DNA of 47,911 nucleotides from positions 1 to 47,911 of the forward strand of contig JALOLT010000003.1 of NCBI GenBank assembly GCA_025455775.1, read 5' to 3'. Under the pieces are notes generated by a model. It searched no databases, was not told the DNA's origin, and saw nothing but the letters and a program-made list of their open reading frames with translations. This document shows, piece after piece, positions 9,222 through 16,869 of the stretch (positions within the stretch are counted from its first letter, which is position 1; every line of letters begins with the position of its first letter). The position numbers and the translations under genes were made by a program. The DNA is from Fimbriimonadaceae bacterium. Lineage in GTDB: Bacteria; Armatimonadota; Fimbriimonadia; Fimbriimonadales; Fimbriimonadaceae.

Positions 9222-9944
9222 CTATGGCCGAACTCTCTGGAAGCCGTTCGCCAGGGCTGGCAAGTTGAACGCCGAGTCGGAGATTTCCGACTTGAAATTG
9301 GCGTCCTGGAGGGTGCCGACGATTTTCAGCCTTTGTTTCCCTTGGGCGGTGACAGTGATTTCGAATCGCCTGACGATCCAGGTGCCCTGGTCAAACCATT
9401 GAACGACGTCAACGATGCCCCGAGTGGAGGCATTGTCAGCTTTTGCCACAATCTTGGTTACTTTGCGAGAATCCAACGTCTCGTCAGTTCGCGAGAGAAC
9501 GGTCGGTTCGGGATCACTCCCAAAGCGCATCCCAGATTCGTCGACCCGAAAGTTGATCGATCCTGTCTGCACTCGTAGGGGGACAAACGGGGCAATGGCT
9601 AGAGTTTTTTCGTCAAGTTCTTCGAAGACGTACTGACGATCGGTGTAGCTCACGAGCCACCGGTTCTTGGTCGATCGTGCCGATTCGAGCAGTAGTCTTC
9701 CGTTGAGAGTGATTTGGGATTTTCTCCCTGATTCTCCCAAAGTCAGGAACACCTCTTGCCTCTCTCCGACTCCTTCTTCTGGCAGAGTGGCCAGAACGTA
9801 TCGACCCGTGAATCTCTTCAGCTGAGAAAAAGTTTCGTACTTCTTCTGCTCAATTTGTCCAAACGTGAGCTTGGTTTCGTCACTCGGGATCCTGGATTCT
9901 GCCTGAGGAGTCAGGAGAAGGAGGGTGGCAAGAGGTGTCAGCAT
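9222..9944 (-). CDS. LolA-like periplasmic protein (outer-membrane lipoprotein carrier family, tentative)
   Basis: This 240-aa protein has a short hydrophobic N-terminus (MLTPLATLLLL) that could be a signal peptide. The body is beta-rich with alternating strands (RYVLATL, EVFLTLGE, SQITLNGRLLLES, WLVSYTDRQYVFEEL). It ends with FKSEISDSAFNLPALANGFQ, close to the usual C-terminal strand of LolA/LppX/DUF2092-type half-barrels ('isdslFtf..P.gy'). I infer a periplasmic carrier or envelope-stress sensor fold; family assignment is moderate. Just upstream of the ATG the minus strand reads TAATGT, 7 nt, then ATG with no Shine-Dalgarno, so the transcript may be leaderless. The next gene downstream is secDF, consistent with an envelope-export context. 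Confidence 0.5.
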   Translation of the reverse strand: MLTPLATLLLLTPQAESRIPSDETKLTFGQIEQKKYETFSQLKRFTGRYVLATLPEEGVGERQEVFLTLGESGRKSQITLNGRLLLESARSTKNRWLVSYTDRQYVFEELDEKTLAIAPFVPLRVQTGSINFRVDESGMRFGSDPEPTVLSRTDETLDSRKVTKIVAKADNASTRGIVDVVQWFDQGTWIVRRFEITVTAQGKQRLKIVGTLQDANFKSEISDSAFNLPALANGFQRVRP

Positions 9945-9965
9945 GGGGTCTACATTATCTGACGT

Positions 9966-10949
9966 TTAATCACGAGCCCAGAACATAGGTCCAGCGTCTT
10001 CTTGGATGACAGATTGCTTCAGCACATCGAGTGCTTTGGTGAGGCCTTCCATCGAGCTCATCAGACCGTCTTCATGTTCGATGCTCAAAACATAGTCGTA
10101 ACCGACCATGCGCAGGTTCGAGACGAAGTCTTTCCACCACTCGATTCCGTGGCCATAGCCGACGCTGCGGAAAACCCAGGATCTCTTGGGAATGTCGCCG
10201 TAGCTCTTGGTATCGAGGTTGCCATTGCGCCCTGAATTGTAGGGGTCGATGCGGGTGTCCTTGGCGTGAACGTGATAAAGAGCTCCTTCATCACCAAGTT
10301 CGCGAACGGCAGCAATCGGGTCGATGCCTTGCCACCAGAGGTGGGATGGGTCAAAGTTGGCTCCGATCGCGTCTCCATTGCGGCCGATTCCGTTGCGCAG
10401 TTTGAGGAGAGTGTCGTTGGAATAGCAGACAAACCCTGGGTGCATTTCAATCGCAAACTTCACCTTGTGATCTTTTAGGAATTGGGCTTGTTGTCGCCAG
10501 TAGGGGAAGACCCGTCGGTTCCATTGCCAATCCAGAACATCGCGAAACTCGTCTGGCCAGGCGCAAGTGACCCAGTTGGGATTTTTTGCCCTTGCGTTGT
10601 CTCCCGGGCATCCGCTGAATCCGTTCACGACCGGCACGTCGAGGGCACTCGCCAGCTTAACCGCATTAACGAATGCGTTATGGTGATCTTCGGCAATCGC
10701 CTTGACTGGGTGCAAAGGGTTGCCGTGACAGCTCAGGGCACTGAGGATAAGGCCGCGGGAGGTGATCTTCTTCATCAGAGCATCCCGATCTTTCTTGCTT
10801 TCGAGCAGCTGGGGAATGTCAAGATGGTTGGCTCCCGGATAGGCACCAGCTCCGATCTCAACGGACTGGATTCCAAGATCCTTCACGATATCCAAGGCGT
10901 CATCTAAAGATTTATCGCCGAAAAGGGCGATGAACAAACCGATTTTCAT
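9966..10949 (-). CDS. Sugar phosphate isomerase/epimerase (xylose-isomerase-like TIM barrel)
   Basis: This 327-aa protein belongs to the AP endonuclease 2/xylose-isomerase-like TIM-barrel family. Barrel strands and metal ligands are visible: GIQSVEIGAGAYPG, FAIEMHPGF (Glu), IGANFDPSHLWWQGID (Asp and His), YHVHAKDTR (His) and VLSIEHEDG (Glu). The full length matches sugar-phosphate isomerase/epimerase proteins, which interconvert ketoses, aldoses or inositol derivatives with a divalent metal. The substrate cannot be told. The WNRRVFPYWRQQ and SGCPGD segments are frequent in the Armatimonadota and Planctomycete members used in sugar catabolism. It is divergent from metH (134 nt apart) and lies 21 nt upstream of the LolA-like gene. 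Confidence 0.88.
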   Translation of the reverse strand: MKIGLFIALFGDKSLDDALDIVKDLGIQSVEIGAGAYPGANHLDIPQLLESKKDRDALMKKITSRGLILSALSCHGNPLHPVKAIAEDHHNAFVNAVKLASALDVPVVNGFSGCPGDNARAKNPNWVTCAWPDEFRDVLDWQWNRRVFPYWRQQAQFLKDHKVKFAIEMHPGFVCYSNDTLLKLRNGIGRNGDAIGANFDPSHLWWQGIDPIAAVRELGDEGALYHVHAKDTRIDPYNSGRNGNLDTKSYGDIPKRSWVFRSVGYGHGIEWWKDFVSNLRMVGYDYVLSIEHEDGLMSSMEGLTKALDVLKQSVIQEDAGPMFWARD

Positions 10950-11083
10950 TGTCCAAAAACGCAGCCCGACCCTTCGGTCAGCCGCTCAACTCCAATCGAA
11001 GGTCTACCCCAAAAAGGGGCCTTTGGTTTGGGAGAAAGAGATACTCCCAGAGAGTTTTCATTGGATCAGGAATAATCAGGAGC

Positions 11084-13024
11084 ATGAGTCTGTCTTTGCT
11101 TGAAGTCCTCAATCGCAGGGTGATGTTCTTTGATGGGGCGATGGGAACCCAACTTCAGGCAGCAAACCTGACAGATCTCGACTTTGTGATTCCCGACGGC
11201 CCTGAGTTCAGTGAGACGGTGCGCCGCGCCGCCGAACGAATGGACGGCAAGCCGTTGGATGGCTGCAACGAGCTTCTTAATCTCACCAGACCGGAGGTTG
11301 TTGAAGAGATTCACCGGAATTACTTTCTTGCTGGTTCCGATATGGTGGAGACCAATACGTTTGGTTCGACCTCGATCGTGATGGCGGAGTATGACTCTCC
11401 CGAGTTGGTCTATGACATCAGCCTTTCCGCTGCTCAAATCGCCCGCCGGGCGGCTGATTCTGTCGCGACGGTGGATCGACCGCGATTCGTGGTGGGGGCT
11501 CTTGGGCCAGGAACAAAGCTCGTCAGTTTGGGTCAGACGAACTGGGAAGCACTCATTGATACCTATCGCTTGAGCTTTGCTGCCTTGCTCGAGGGGGGAG
11601 CTGATGCCTTTTTGCTCGAAACCCTTCAAGACCTTTTGATGGTGAAGGCAGGGATCGTCGCAGCCAGAGAGGCGATGGATCAGATGGGGCGCAAGGTTCC
11701 TCTGTTTGTTCAAGTCACGATGGAGCAAACTGGCACGATGTTGGTCGGCTCCGAGCTAGGAGCAGCCCTGAACATGGTGGAGTGTTTCCCCGACGTTGTG
11801 GCTGTGGGGATGAATTGTGCAACAGGTCCGGTCGAGATGACCCCCCATGTTCGATTCTTAGGTCAAAACTCCACCAGGCCTCTTTCGATTCAGCCGAACG
11901 CTGGACTCCCTGAGATGGAGAAGGGGAGAGCTGTCTATCGCCTTGGGCCGGAAGCGCTTGCTGATCACCACGAGCACTTTGTCCGCGACTTTGGCGTTGC
12001 CATCTGCGGAGGGTGCTGTGGCACCACCCCGGCTCACATCCGCGCCGTGACCGAACGAATCGGCGAGAGAGAGCATGGCAACAATGCTCACTGGCAACAG
12101 GTTCGGACTGTGTTTCAAGGTTTTAACTTCGCCATCGACTCTGAGGACAAGGCAAGGGCTGTCCAACTTGTCGGATGCTCAAGCCTTTATCAGTTCCAGC
12201 CCTACGACCAGGACAACAGTTACCTGATCATCGGGGAAAAGACCAACGCAAACGGCAGCAAGGCCTTTCGCGAGATGCTTGCTGCTGAAAACTGGGAAGG
12301 ATTGACCGAACTGGCCCGCGAATTGGAGCAAGAAGGCTCCCACGTGCTTGACGTCTGCACCGCATACGTCGGGCGCGACGAGGTCAGGGATATGACAACT
12401 CTCCTTAAGGAGTACAACCGCCAGATTCAGGTGCCTCTGATGATCGACTCAACCGAGGCTCCGGTCATTGAGAAGGCCCTGCAAACAGTGGCAGGGAAGC
12501 CAATCGTCAACTCGATCAACTTTGAAGATGGGGAAGCCAGAACGCACAGGGTCTTGGGTTTTTGCCAGAAGTATGGAGCGGCGGTGGTTGCTCTTACGAT
12601 TGACGAGCTCGGAATGGCAAAGACAGTGGAGAAGAAGGTGGAAATCACCGATCGAATCTTGAAATTCACCCGTGAATACGGCTTGCCTGACTACGACGTC
12701 TTCATCGATTGTCTGACCTTTACGCTTGGATCGGGGGACGAGGAGTTTCGAAAATCTGCAATGGCGACGATTGATGCGATCCGTGAGGTCAAGAGGAAGT
12801 ACCCTCTCGTCAACACGACTCTCGGCGTCTCGAACGTGAGCTTTGGACTCAAACCAGCTGCCCGCGTGGTGCTCAATAGTGTCTTTTTGCAGATGTGCCG
12901 GGAAGCAGGACTGACCAGTGCCATCGTTCACTTCAGCAAGATCTTGCCAGAGAACCGGATTGATGGCCAGGCGTGGAAGATCGCTTCTGAACTCGTGTTC
13001 GATCAGCGGCAGTTTACAGCTTGA
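11084..13024 (+). CDS. metH: Methionine synthase N-terminal half (homocysteine and methyl-folate domains only)
   Basis: Cobalamin-dependent methionine synthase moves a methyl group from 5-methyl-tetrahydrofolate to homocysteine via B12. This 646-aa protein contains the homocysteine-methyltransferase barrel (residues about 1-310), with Zn ligands Cys245 (GMNCATGP) and Cys311-Cys312 (GGCCGTTP). The pterin-binding barrel (about 350-640) follows, with YLIIGEKTNANGSKAFREML, LDVCTAYVGRDEV and MIDSTEAPVIEKAL. The cobalamin-binding and SAM-reactivation modules are absent; the stop comes directly after the folate barrel. ATG 11084 is chosen because AGGAG lies 5 nt upstream; an in-frame ATG at 10949 has no such support. 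The leader has two small hairpins (GACC-cttc-GGTC and AAGG...CCCC-aaaaa-GGGG-CCTT). Confidence 0.93.
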   Translation: MSLSLLEVLNRRVMFFDGAMGTQLQAANLTDLDFVIPDGPEFSETVRRAAERMDGKPLDGCNELLNLTRPEVVEEIHRNYFLAGSDMVETNTFGSTSIVMAEYDSPELVYDISLSAAQIARRAADSVATVDRPRFVVGALGPGTKLVSLGQTNWEALIDTYRLSFAALLEGGADAFLLETLQDLLMVKAGIVAAREAMDQMGRKVPLFVQVTMEQTGTMLVGSELGAALNMVECFPDVVAVGMNCATGPVEMTPHVRFLGQNSTRPLSIQPNAGLPEMEKGRAVYRLGPEALADHHEHFVRDFGVAICGGCCGTTPAHIRAVTERIGEREHGNNAHWQQVRTVFQGFNFAIDSEDKARAVQLVGCSSLYQFQPYDQDNSYLIIGEKTNANGSKAFREMLAAENWEGLTELARELEQEGSHVLDVCTAYVGRDEVRDMTTLLKEYNRQIQVPLMIDSTEAPVIEKALQTVAGKPIVNSINFEDGEARTHRVLGFCQKYGAAVVALTIDELGMAKTVEKKVEITDRILKFTREYGLPDYDVFIDCLTFTLGSGDEEFRKSAMATIDAIREVKRKYPLVNTTLGVSNVSFGLKPAARVVLNSVFLQMCREAGLTSAIVHFSKILPENRIDGQAWKIASELVFDQRQFTA

Positions 13025-13114
13025 CCTTTGTGATGGCCTTCAGGTTTTTTTGATATCCCTGAATCCTTTTTGCCTGAAGAGAGCCTCTCTAATTCAGAAC
13101 CGCTTGGAGAAGTG

Positions 13115-13630
13115 ATGAAGAAAGACATTTTGCCAAAGGAGCTTCAGAAGAGAATCGAGGCTGGGGAGCAGATTCGGATTGTTGACGTTCGCTCACCCAT
13201 GGAGTATGCCGGGGGCCATGTGCCAGGAGCCTTGAATGTACCGCTCGGAACCATCGGAAAGCAGATAGAAGGGATCGGCGATAACGAGACTCTCGTGATG
13301 GTTTGTCAGGGGGGTGTTCGCTCTGATATGGCTTGCCACAAGATTCAAGGGAGCCATCCCAAGCTCTATAACCTGACCGGCGGCACGAGTGCCTGGCGGG
13401 CAGCAGGATTGGAGGTGGAGAGATCCCCAAAAGCGCCGGGGAGTCTTGATCGCCAAGCTCACTTGGTGGCAGGGCTCCTGCTCGCGACTTCATTTGTTTT
13501 GCATAAGACAGTCCATCCGGATTGGATTCTGCTGGTGCTCTTGCCCACCTTCGGCTTGATGCTCGATGCTCTCACTGGCTTCTGCCCGATGAGAGTCATC
13601 CTCAATCAGCTGCCTTGGAACAAGGAGTAG
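13115..13630 (+). CDS. Rhodanese-domain protein with C-terminal membrane segment (YgaP-like)
   Basis: This 171-aa protein has two parts. Residues 1-105 are a single rhodanese domain (DVRSPMEYAGGHVPGALNVP) with the active-site loop CQGGVRS, whose Cys can carry a persulfide. Residues about 115-165 form two hydrophobic helices of the DUF2892 type (HLVAGLLLATSFVLHK; WILLVLLPTFGLMLDALTGF, then CPM), the layout of E. coli YgaP, a membrane-anchored sulfurtransferase. The start ATG 13115 is set by GGAGAAG upstream. It follows metH by 90 nt, so both may share a transcript, though no functional link is established. A role in sulfur transfer is inferred from the family. Confidence 0.9.
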   Translation: MKKDILPKELQKRIEAGEQIRIVDVRSPMEYAGGHVPGALNVPLGTIGKQIEGIGDNETLVMVCQGGVRSDMACHKIQGSHPKLYNLTGGTSAWRAAGLEVERSPKAPGSLDRQAHLVAGLLLATSFVLHKTVHPDWILLVLLPTFGLMLDALTGFCPMRVILNQLPWNKE

Positions 13631-13951
13631 CTCTTCGGTTGGCTTGCGCTTTTTGGAAGGAGGATGTCGGCAAGGCTGACCAAGGCCTTTGGGTGCCTCG
13701 GAGCCGTCCCCCAAGTGGCTAAATTTCTTTTTTTGTGAATTCACCTGCCCCGCCGAGGCGCAGCCCCGAAGCACAAGCGGAGGGGAGGGCGTGGCCTCGG
13801 GGAGGCAGGGCAGGTGAGTTCGAAGTGGAGACTGGGGAGGAAGCTGACCATGACGCGATCGGACTGCGTCCTTGGAAGCCTAACACTTTTGAGACTGCCC
13901 CGTAAGGAATGGGACAGTCTCGTCGCGGGAGCCGTGAGGTAACTTGAGGCG
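13631..13951. repeat. Interspersed repeat, copy A, with inverted-repeat-bounded core
   Basis: No gene is seen here. At 13742-13754 lies CACCTGCCCCGCC, and its near-perfect inverted partner GGCAGGGCAGGTG is at 13804-13816; between them is a 49-bp core. Downstream the copy continues with GAGTTCGAAGTGGAGAC, then a weaker part including GATCGGAC and GCGTCCTTGGAA. The same module recurs at 35970-36142, where the core is inverted but the downstream flank is not. The right end (13891-13921) is a hairpin GAGACTGCCCC/GGGACAGTCTC that lacks a T tract. Confidence 0.85.
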
Positions 13952-14449
13952 ATGGTCAGGCTCTGGGGTTTCGAGATCGATGAATCCTCTGGCTCCTTTA
14001 TTGGGGCAGATGTTGTGGGGAAGGAAGTTCGCGCTTCGTCCCTGGTTGCTTACTTTCCAAGTCTCTCGCCGGATGACGACAGGGTTGTTTACCAAACGGA
14101 AACTGCTCTTGCGAGAGACGACAATGGACTTCATGTAGCGACGACCTTGCTTTTCCCAGGAACGTTTGCCGGGAATTTTTCTATGACCAGGGGACACTTC
14201 CACGTCGATCCAACGTTGGGGGAAGAGATGGTGGTTTTGTCAGGGAGGGGTGAGCTTTGGCTTAAGAGTCGCGAGGGGGAAGTCACTCGTCTCTCTCTTT
14301 CGGCAGGTGAGGAGTTTTCGATTCCTGGCCACTTGGCGCACCGTGCGGTGAACCCTCACGAAGTGCCCTTCGTTTTTGCCGTCCGTTGGGATGATCGTTG
14401 TGGGCACGACTATGAATCGATCTTAAATGAGGGCTTTGGGGCGAGATGA
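13952..14449 (+). CDS. Cupin-type glucose-6-phosphate isomerase
   Basis: This 165-aa single-domain cupin matches the archaeal-type phosphoglucose isomerase family, which interconverts glucose-6-phosphate and fructose-6-phosphate using a bound metal. The core motifs are present: TRGHFHVDPTLGEEM, giving the His-x-His and Glu metal ligands, and FSIPGHLAHRAVN with the last His, preceded by TLLFPGTFAGNFSMT. This family is unrelated to the usual bacterial PGI. The protein lacks a signal peptide and is cytosolic. GAGG lies 3-6 nt upstream of the ATG, a tight spacing, and TAACTT lies just before it. Its stop overlaps the start of the next gene (ATGA), so both are translationally coupled. Confidence 0.88.
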   Translation: MVRLWGFEIDESSGSFIGADVVGKEVRASSLVAYFPSLSPDDDRVVYQTETALARDDNGLHVATTLLFPGTFAGNFSMTRGHFHVDPTLGEEMVVLSGRGELWLKSREGEVTRLSLSAGEEFSIPGHLAHRAVNPHEVPFVFAVRWDDRCGHDYESILNEGFGAR

Positions 14450-15075
14450 TTCCGGAAACCAGCGGGCCAGAGGGTGGTGGCGGTTTTAGACCCCCTCGGC
14501 GCAGGGCAGGATTAGAGCCGCCGCTGGTAGGTCGCCTAATCGGTGAGAACAAGCGCCTGATCTTCGGCCCGCCCCTCTGGTACGACGCCCTTTGTGCTGG
14601 GTGCCTTTGCTTTGGGCTTGCCTCGTTCTTTTGGATCCTGTTTCTGGTGCAGACCCCTTTCTGGATTTTTTCGTTGATGGTTTTGGGGGCGGGAATCTGG
14701 GCGATTGCGAGTGTGGAACGACTCTTTATCGACTTGCGCTCCGGGGCGACTCTTCGATTTGAGGGGAGCGGCCCATTTCGCTCTGCGGTCAAAGGGCATT
14801 TGCGCGAGATTGACGCCCTCGTTTTGACGACCGAGATTTATCCCCTGTCGGCGATCGGCCAAGCAGTGATTTACCGGCTTGTTTTGCACTGGAAAGGGAG
14901 TGTCCAGCCCCTTTTGATCGTGGAGTCTGAGCGAGGTCATGTCGGGGTCGGTCAGGCTCTAAACTCCCGCGCTGGTCGCCTGTACCAGAAGGGGATTGTG
15001 TATGCCAAGGCGATGAATCTGCCGTTTTTCGACAACAGCAATCATGCGTCTCCCAGCCCCTTGAGTCCGTTTTAA
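14446..15075 (+). CDS. Small membrane protein, unknown function
   Basis: This 209-aa protein is not recognised. Residues 1-30 are Gly/Pro/Arg-rich and appear to be encoded by a palindromic DNA element. Two hydrophobic helices follow at about 48-95 (LWYDALCAGCLCFGLASFFW and WIFSLMVLGAGIWAIASV), then a soluble C-terminal part beginning RLFIDLRSGATLRFEGSGPF. That layout resembles proteins with two membrane helices and a cytoplasmic PH-like beta domain. The start overlaps the stop of the cupin isomerase gene by 4 nt (ATGA), which supports the start and co-translation. The gene ends at a hairpin shared with the convergent FAS1-like gene. Confidence 0.65.
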   Translation: MIPETSGPEGGGGFRPPRRRAGLEPPLVGRLIGENKRLIFGPPLWYDALCAGCLCFGLASFFWILFLVQTPFWIFSLMVLGAGIWAIASVERLFIDLRSGATLRFEGSGPFRSAVKGHLREIDALVLTTEIYPLSAIGQAVIYRLVLHWKGSVQPLLIVESERGHVGVGQALNSRAGRLYQKGIVYAKAMNLPFFDNSNHASPSPLSPF

Positions 15076-15145
15076 TGGGAGGCTCTTGGTTGGGAGGCCC
15101 AGGGTCTACCGTGAGACCTTGCAGCGACTCCAACGCAGTTAAGGT

Positions 15146-15194
15146 TGTGTGTTCTTTGAGGCTGCCCCAGCTCATAAGCCTCAAAGAACACACA
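15146..15194. terminator. Long hairpin between convergent genes
   Basis: A perfect 17-bp inverted repeat TGTGTGTTCTTTGAGGC / GCCTCAAAGAACACACA (15146-15162 and 15178-15194) with a 15-nt loop lies between the convergent genes ending at 15075 and 15206. There is no T run on either strand, so it is a likely but not classical bidirectional terminator or an RNA-processing site. Confidence 0.6.
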
Positions 15195-15205
15195 GAGCTA
15201 GGGGT

Positions 15206-15724
15206 CTATTGCAGAAAGAGGACGAGCCCGTTTCTGGCCTCCACTACCTTCACCACCTTGACCGGCTTTTCGAAAACTTTTGATGATGCCACTGTCAGAT
15301 CGCCAGAACTGGTTCGAGCGAGGACAATCTCTGCTCCCGAAAGAACCTTTGCTTTTTGGGAATTACCACGGGATGGGAGAGTTGCAGCTCCCTTCAAGGT
15401 TAAGTTTGTAAAGAGCTTTTGATCAGTTAGGACTTCCAGTTTGCCTTCGGAATTCTTCGCATTGGCAGCAAACCACTTTTCTGAAGGCACGATGAAAGTA
15501 TGTTTCTCAGTGCCTCGCAACAGAGCAGCAGCTTCCTCGACCGTGTAAACCACAGCCATGTAGCTGACTGTTTCACTGGTATTCACGACTTGCATGGCGA
15601 GAGGCAGGTTCGACTGACCGTTTAGAAGCAGTGTCACGAGGGTTGCTACCACTAGGAAAAATATACCTGGTTCTGCGAGTGAACTTTCTGTTCTGGCTGG
15701 CGCGATCAGTGCAGTTTCAGCCAC
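15206..15724 (-). CDS. Membrane-anchored FAS1 (fasciclin)-like protein, tentative
   Basis: This 172-aa protein has one N-terminal membrane helix (GIFFLVVATLVTLLLNG, residues about 20-36). The remaining outer domain follows the fasciclin pattern: a helix YTVEEAAALLRGTEKHTFIV, then PSEKWFAANA ('TxFaPtdeAf'), LTNLTLKGAATLP, VLSGAEIVLARTSSGDLTVA and, at the end, VKVVEARNGLVLFL, like the 'di.asNGviHvid' end of FAS1. FAS1 domains mediate adhesion outside the cell. The match is diverged. The GTG at 15724 gives the full helix but has no strong Shine-Dalgarno, so the start is uncertain. The gene is divergent from queD across a 157-bp gap in which I see no other gene. Confidence 0.5.
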   Translation of the reverse strand: MAETALIAPARTESSLAEPGIFFLVVATLVTLLLNGQSNLPLAMQVVNTSETVSYMAVVYTVEEAAALLRGTEKHTFIVPSEKWFAANAKNSEGKLEVLTDQKLFTNLTLKGAATLPSRGNSQKAKVLSGAEIVLARTSSGDLTVASSKVFEKPVKVVKVVEARNGLVLFLQ

Positions 15725-15881
15725 GCTTCTGCTTCAGGAAAGGAACTGGTCACTTTCCATGGATCGTTCGGCACAGTCTCTTCTTTCGCGACGAGAGGCA
15801 CTGGGTCACTGACATCCCGACCTCAGTCCGAGCGCGACTGGTCGGAGACCCACCCAGAGAGGCGCGTCACAATAGTGTCTC

Positions 15882-16304
15882 ATGGTTGTGGCAATCAGTA
15901 AGGAGTTTCGCTTTGAGATGGGGCATCGCCTGCCTTATCACCAAGGGGGGTGCCAGAACATTCACGGCCATTCCTATATTCTCGAAGTCGGAATCAGGGG
16001 TCACGTCTCGGAAAAGGGAATGGTGATGGATTACAGCCACCTGAGCCGCTTAGTGAAGCCGCTGATCGAAGAGCTCGATCACTCCTTCATGGTCGATGAC
16101 CAGGACAAGCTGGTTCTCGATTTTCTTGAGTCTCAGGGCCTGAAAAAGGTGGTCGTTCCCTTCTACACGACAGCAGAAAACATCGCTTTCTACTTGGCAG
16201 AGTTGCTGAAGCCGGAACTGGAACAGCACAAGAACCTTAGCTCATTCTGGGTCACTCTCCACGAAACCAGAACTTCCACTGCCACCCTGGAAGTTTCTCT
16301 TTGA
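15882..16304 (+). CDS. queD: 6-carboxy-5,6,7,8-tetrahydropterin synthase (QueD / PTPS family)
   Basis: QueD converts dihydroneopterin triphosphate to 6-carboxytetrahydropterin, the second step of queuosine/7-deazaguanine synthesis. The 140-aa protein has the family's Zn site: His in FRFEMGHRLP and the paired His in NIHGHSY, with the catalytic Cys in the preceding GGCQNIHGH (CxxxHxH, diagnostic of QueD rather than eukaryotic PTPS). It also has MVMDYSHL, ELDHSFM, TTAENIA and VTLHET. It is the first gene of a run with hpt and rho; its stop overlaps a possible TTG start of hpt (TTGA). QueC and QueE are not in the window. Confidence 0.94.
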   Translation: MVVAISKEFRFEMGHRLPYHQGGCQNIHGHSYILEVGIRGHVSEKGMVMDYSHLSRLVKPLIEELDHSFMVDDQDKLVLDFLESQGLKKVVVPFYTTAENIAFYLAELLKPELEQHKNLSSFWVTLHETRTSTATLEVSL

Positions 16305-16315
16305 TCAAAAACCTC

Positions 16316-16834
16316 ATGGCACTCGATATCATCATTACAGAAGACCAGATTCAGGCTCGCGTGAGGGCCTTGGCTGACGAGCTGAACCAAAACTTGCCGT
16401 CTGACGGAGCAGTGGTTCTGCTTGGAGTGCTGAAAGGCTCCTACCCTTTTATCGCTGATCTCTCGCGGGCGATGGGACGCGATGTGATGGTTGATTTTGT
16501 CCAGGTGTCCAGTTACGGGTCGGGGAAGTCATCGACTGGGGTTGTGCAGATCAAGAAAGACCACGACATCAACATTGAGGGCACCCACGTGGTGATCGTC
16601 GAAGACATCGTGGATACTGGCCTCACCTTGTCTCACCTCCGGCAACTGCTTCTGACTCGCCATCCAGCCAGCCTGAGAGTTGTATCCATGCTAAGCAAGC
16701 CAGCGGCGAGAGAGCACAGTGTCCCGGTTGAGCACGTCGGGTTTGAAATCGAAAATCTCTTTGTGGTAGGATATGGCTTGGATTACGCAGAGCGGTACCG
16801 AAACTTGCCGTTCATTGCAGTTCTTCGAGAGTAG
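16316..16834 (+). CDS. hpt: Hypoxanthine phosphoribosyltransferase
   Basis: This enzyme salvages hypoxanthine and guanine to IMP and GMP with PRPP. The protein (172 aa from ATG 16316) shows the type I phosphoribosyltransferase order: VVLLGVLKGSYPFIADLSR, a flexible-loop Ser-Tyr (VQVSSYGSGKSSTG), the PRPP-binding motif VVIVEDIVDTGLT, and the purine-binding end VVGYGLDYAERYRNLPFI with the family's Asp-Tyr. A TTG at 16301, in frame and overlapping the queD stop as TTGA, would add five residues (MIKNL) and could allow coupling; the ATG at 16316 gives the usual length. Rho follows 35 nt downstream. Confidence 0.95.
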   Translation: MALDIIITEDQIQARVRALADELNQNLPSDGAVVLLGVLKGSYPFIADLSRAMGRDVMVDFVQVSSYGSGKSSTGVVQIKKDHDINIEGTHVVIVEDIVDTGLTLSHLRQLLLTRHPASLRVVSMLSKPAAREHSVPVEHVGFEIENLFVVGYGLDYAERYRNLPFIAVLRE

Positions 16835-16869
16835 GGCCTTCCTTCCTCGTTTCCAACTTCTCCTTAGCC

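Noticed and set aside
13742-13816. Ordinary transcription terminator
   Set aside because: The inverted arms are far apart with a 49-bp core that is inverted in the other copy and no T run follows, so a simple terminator does not explain it.
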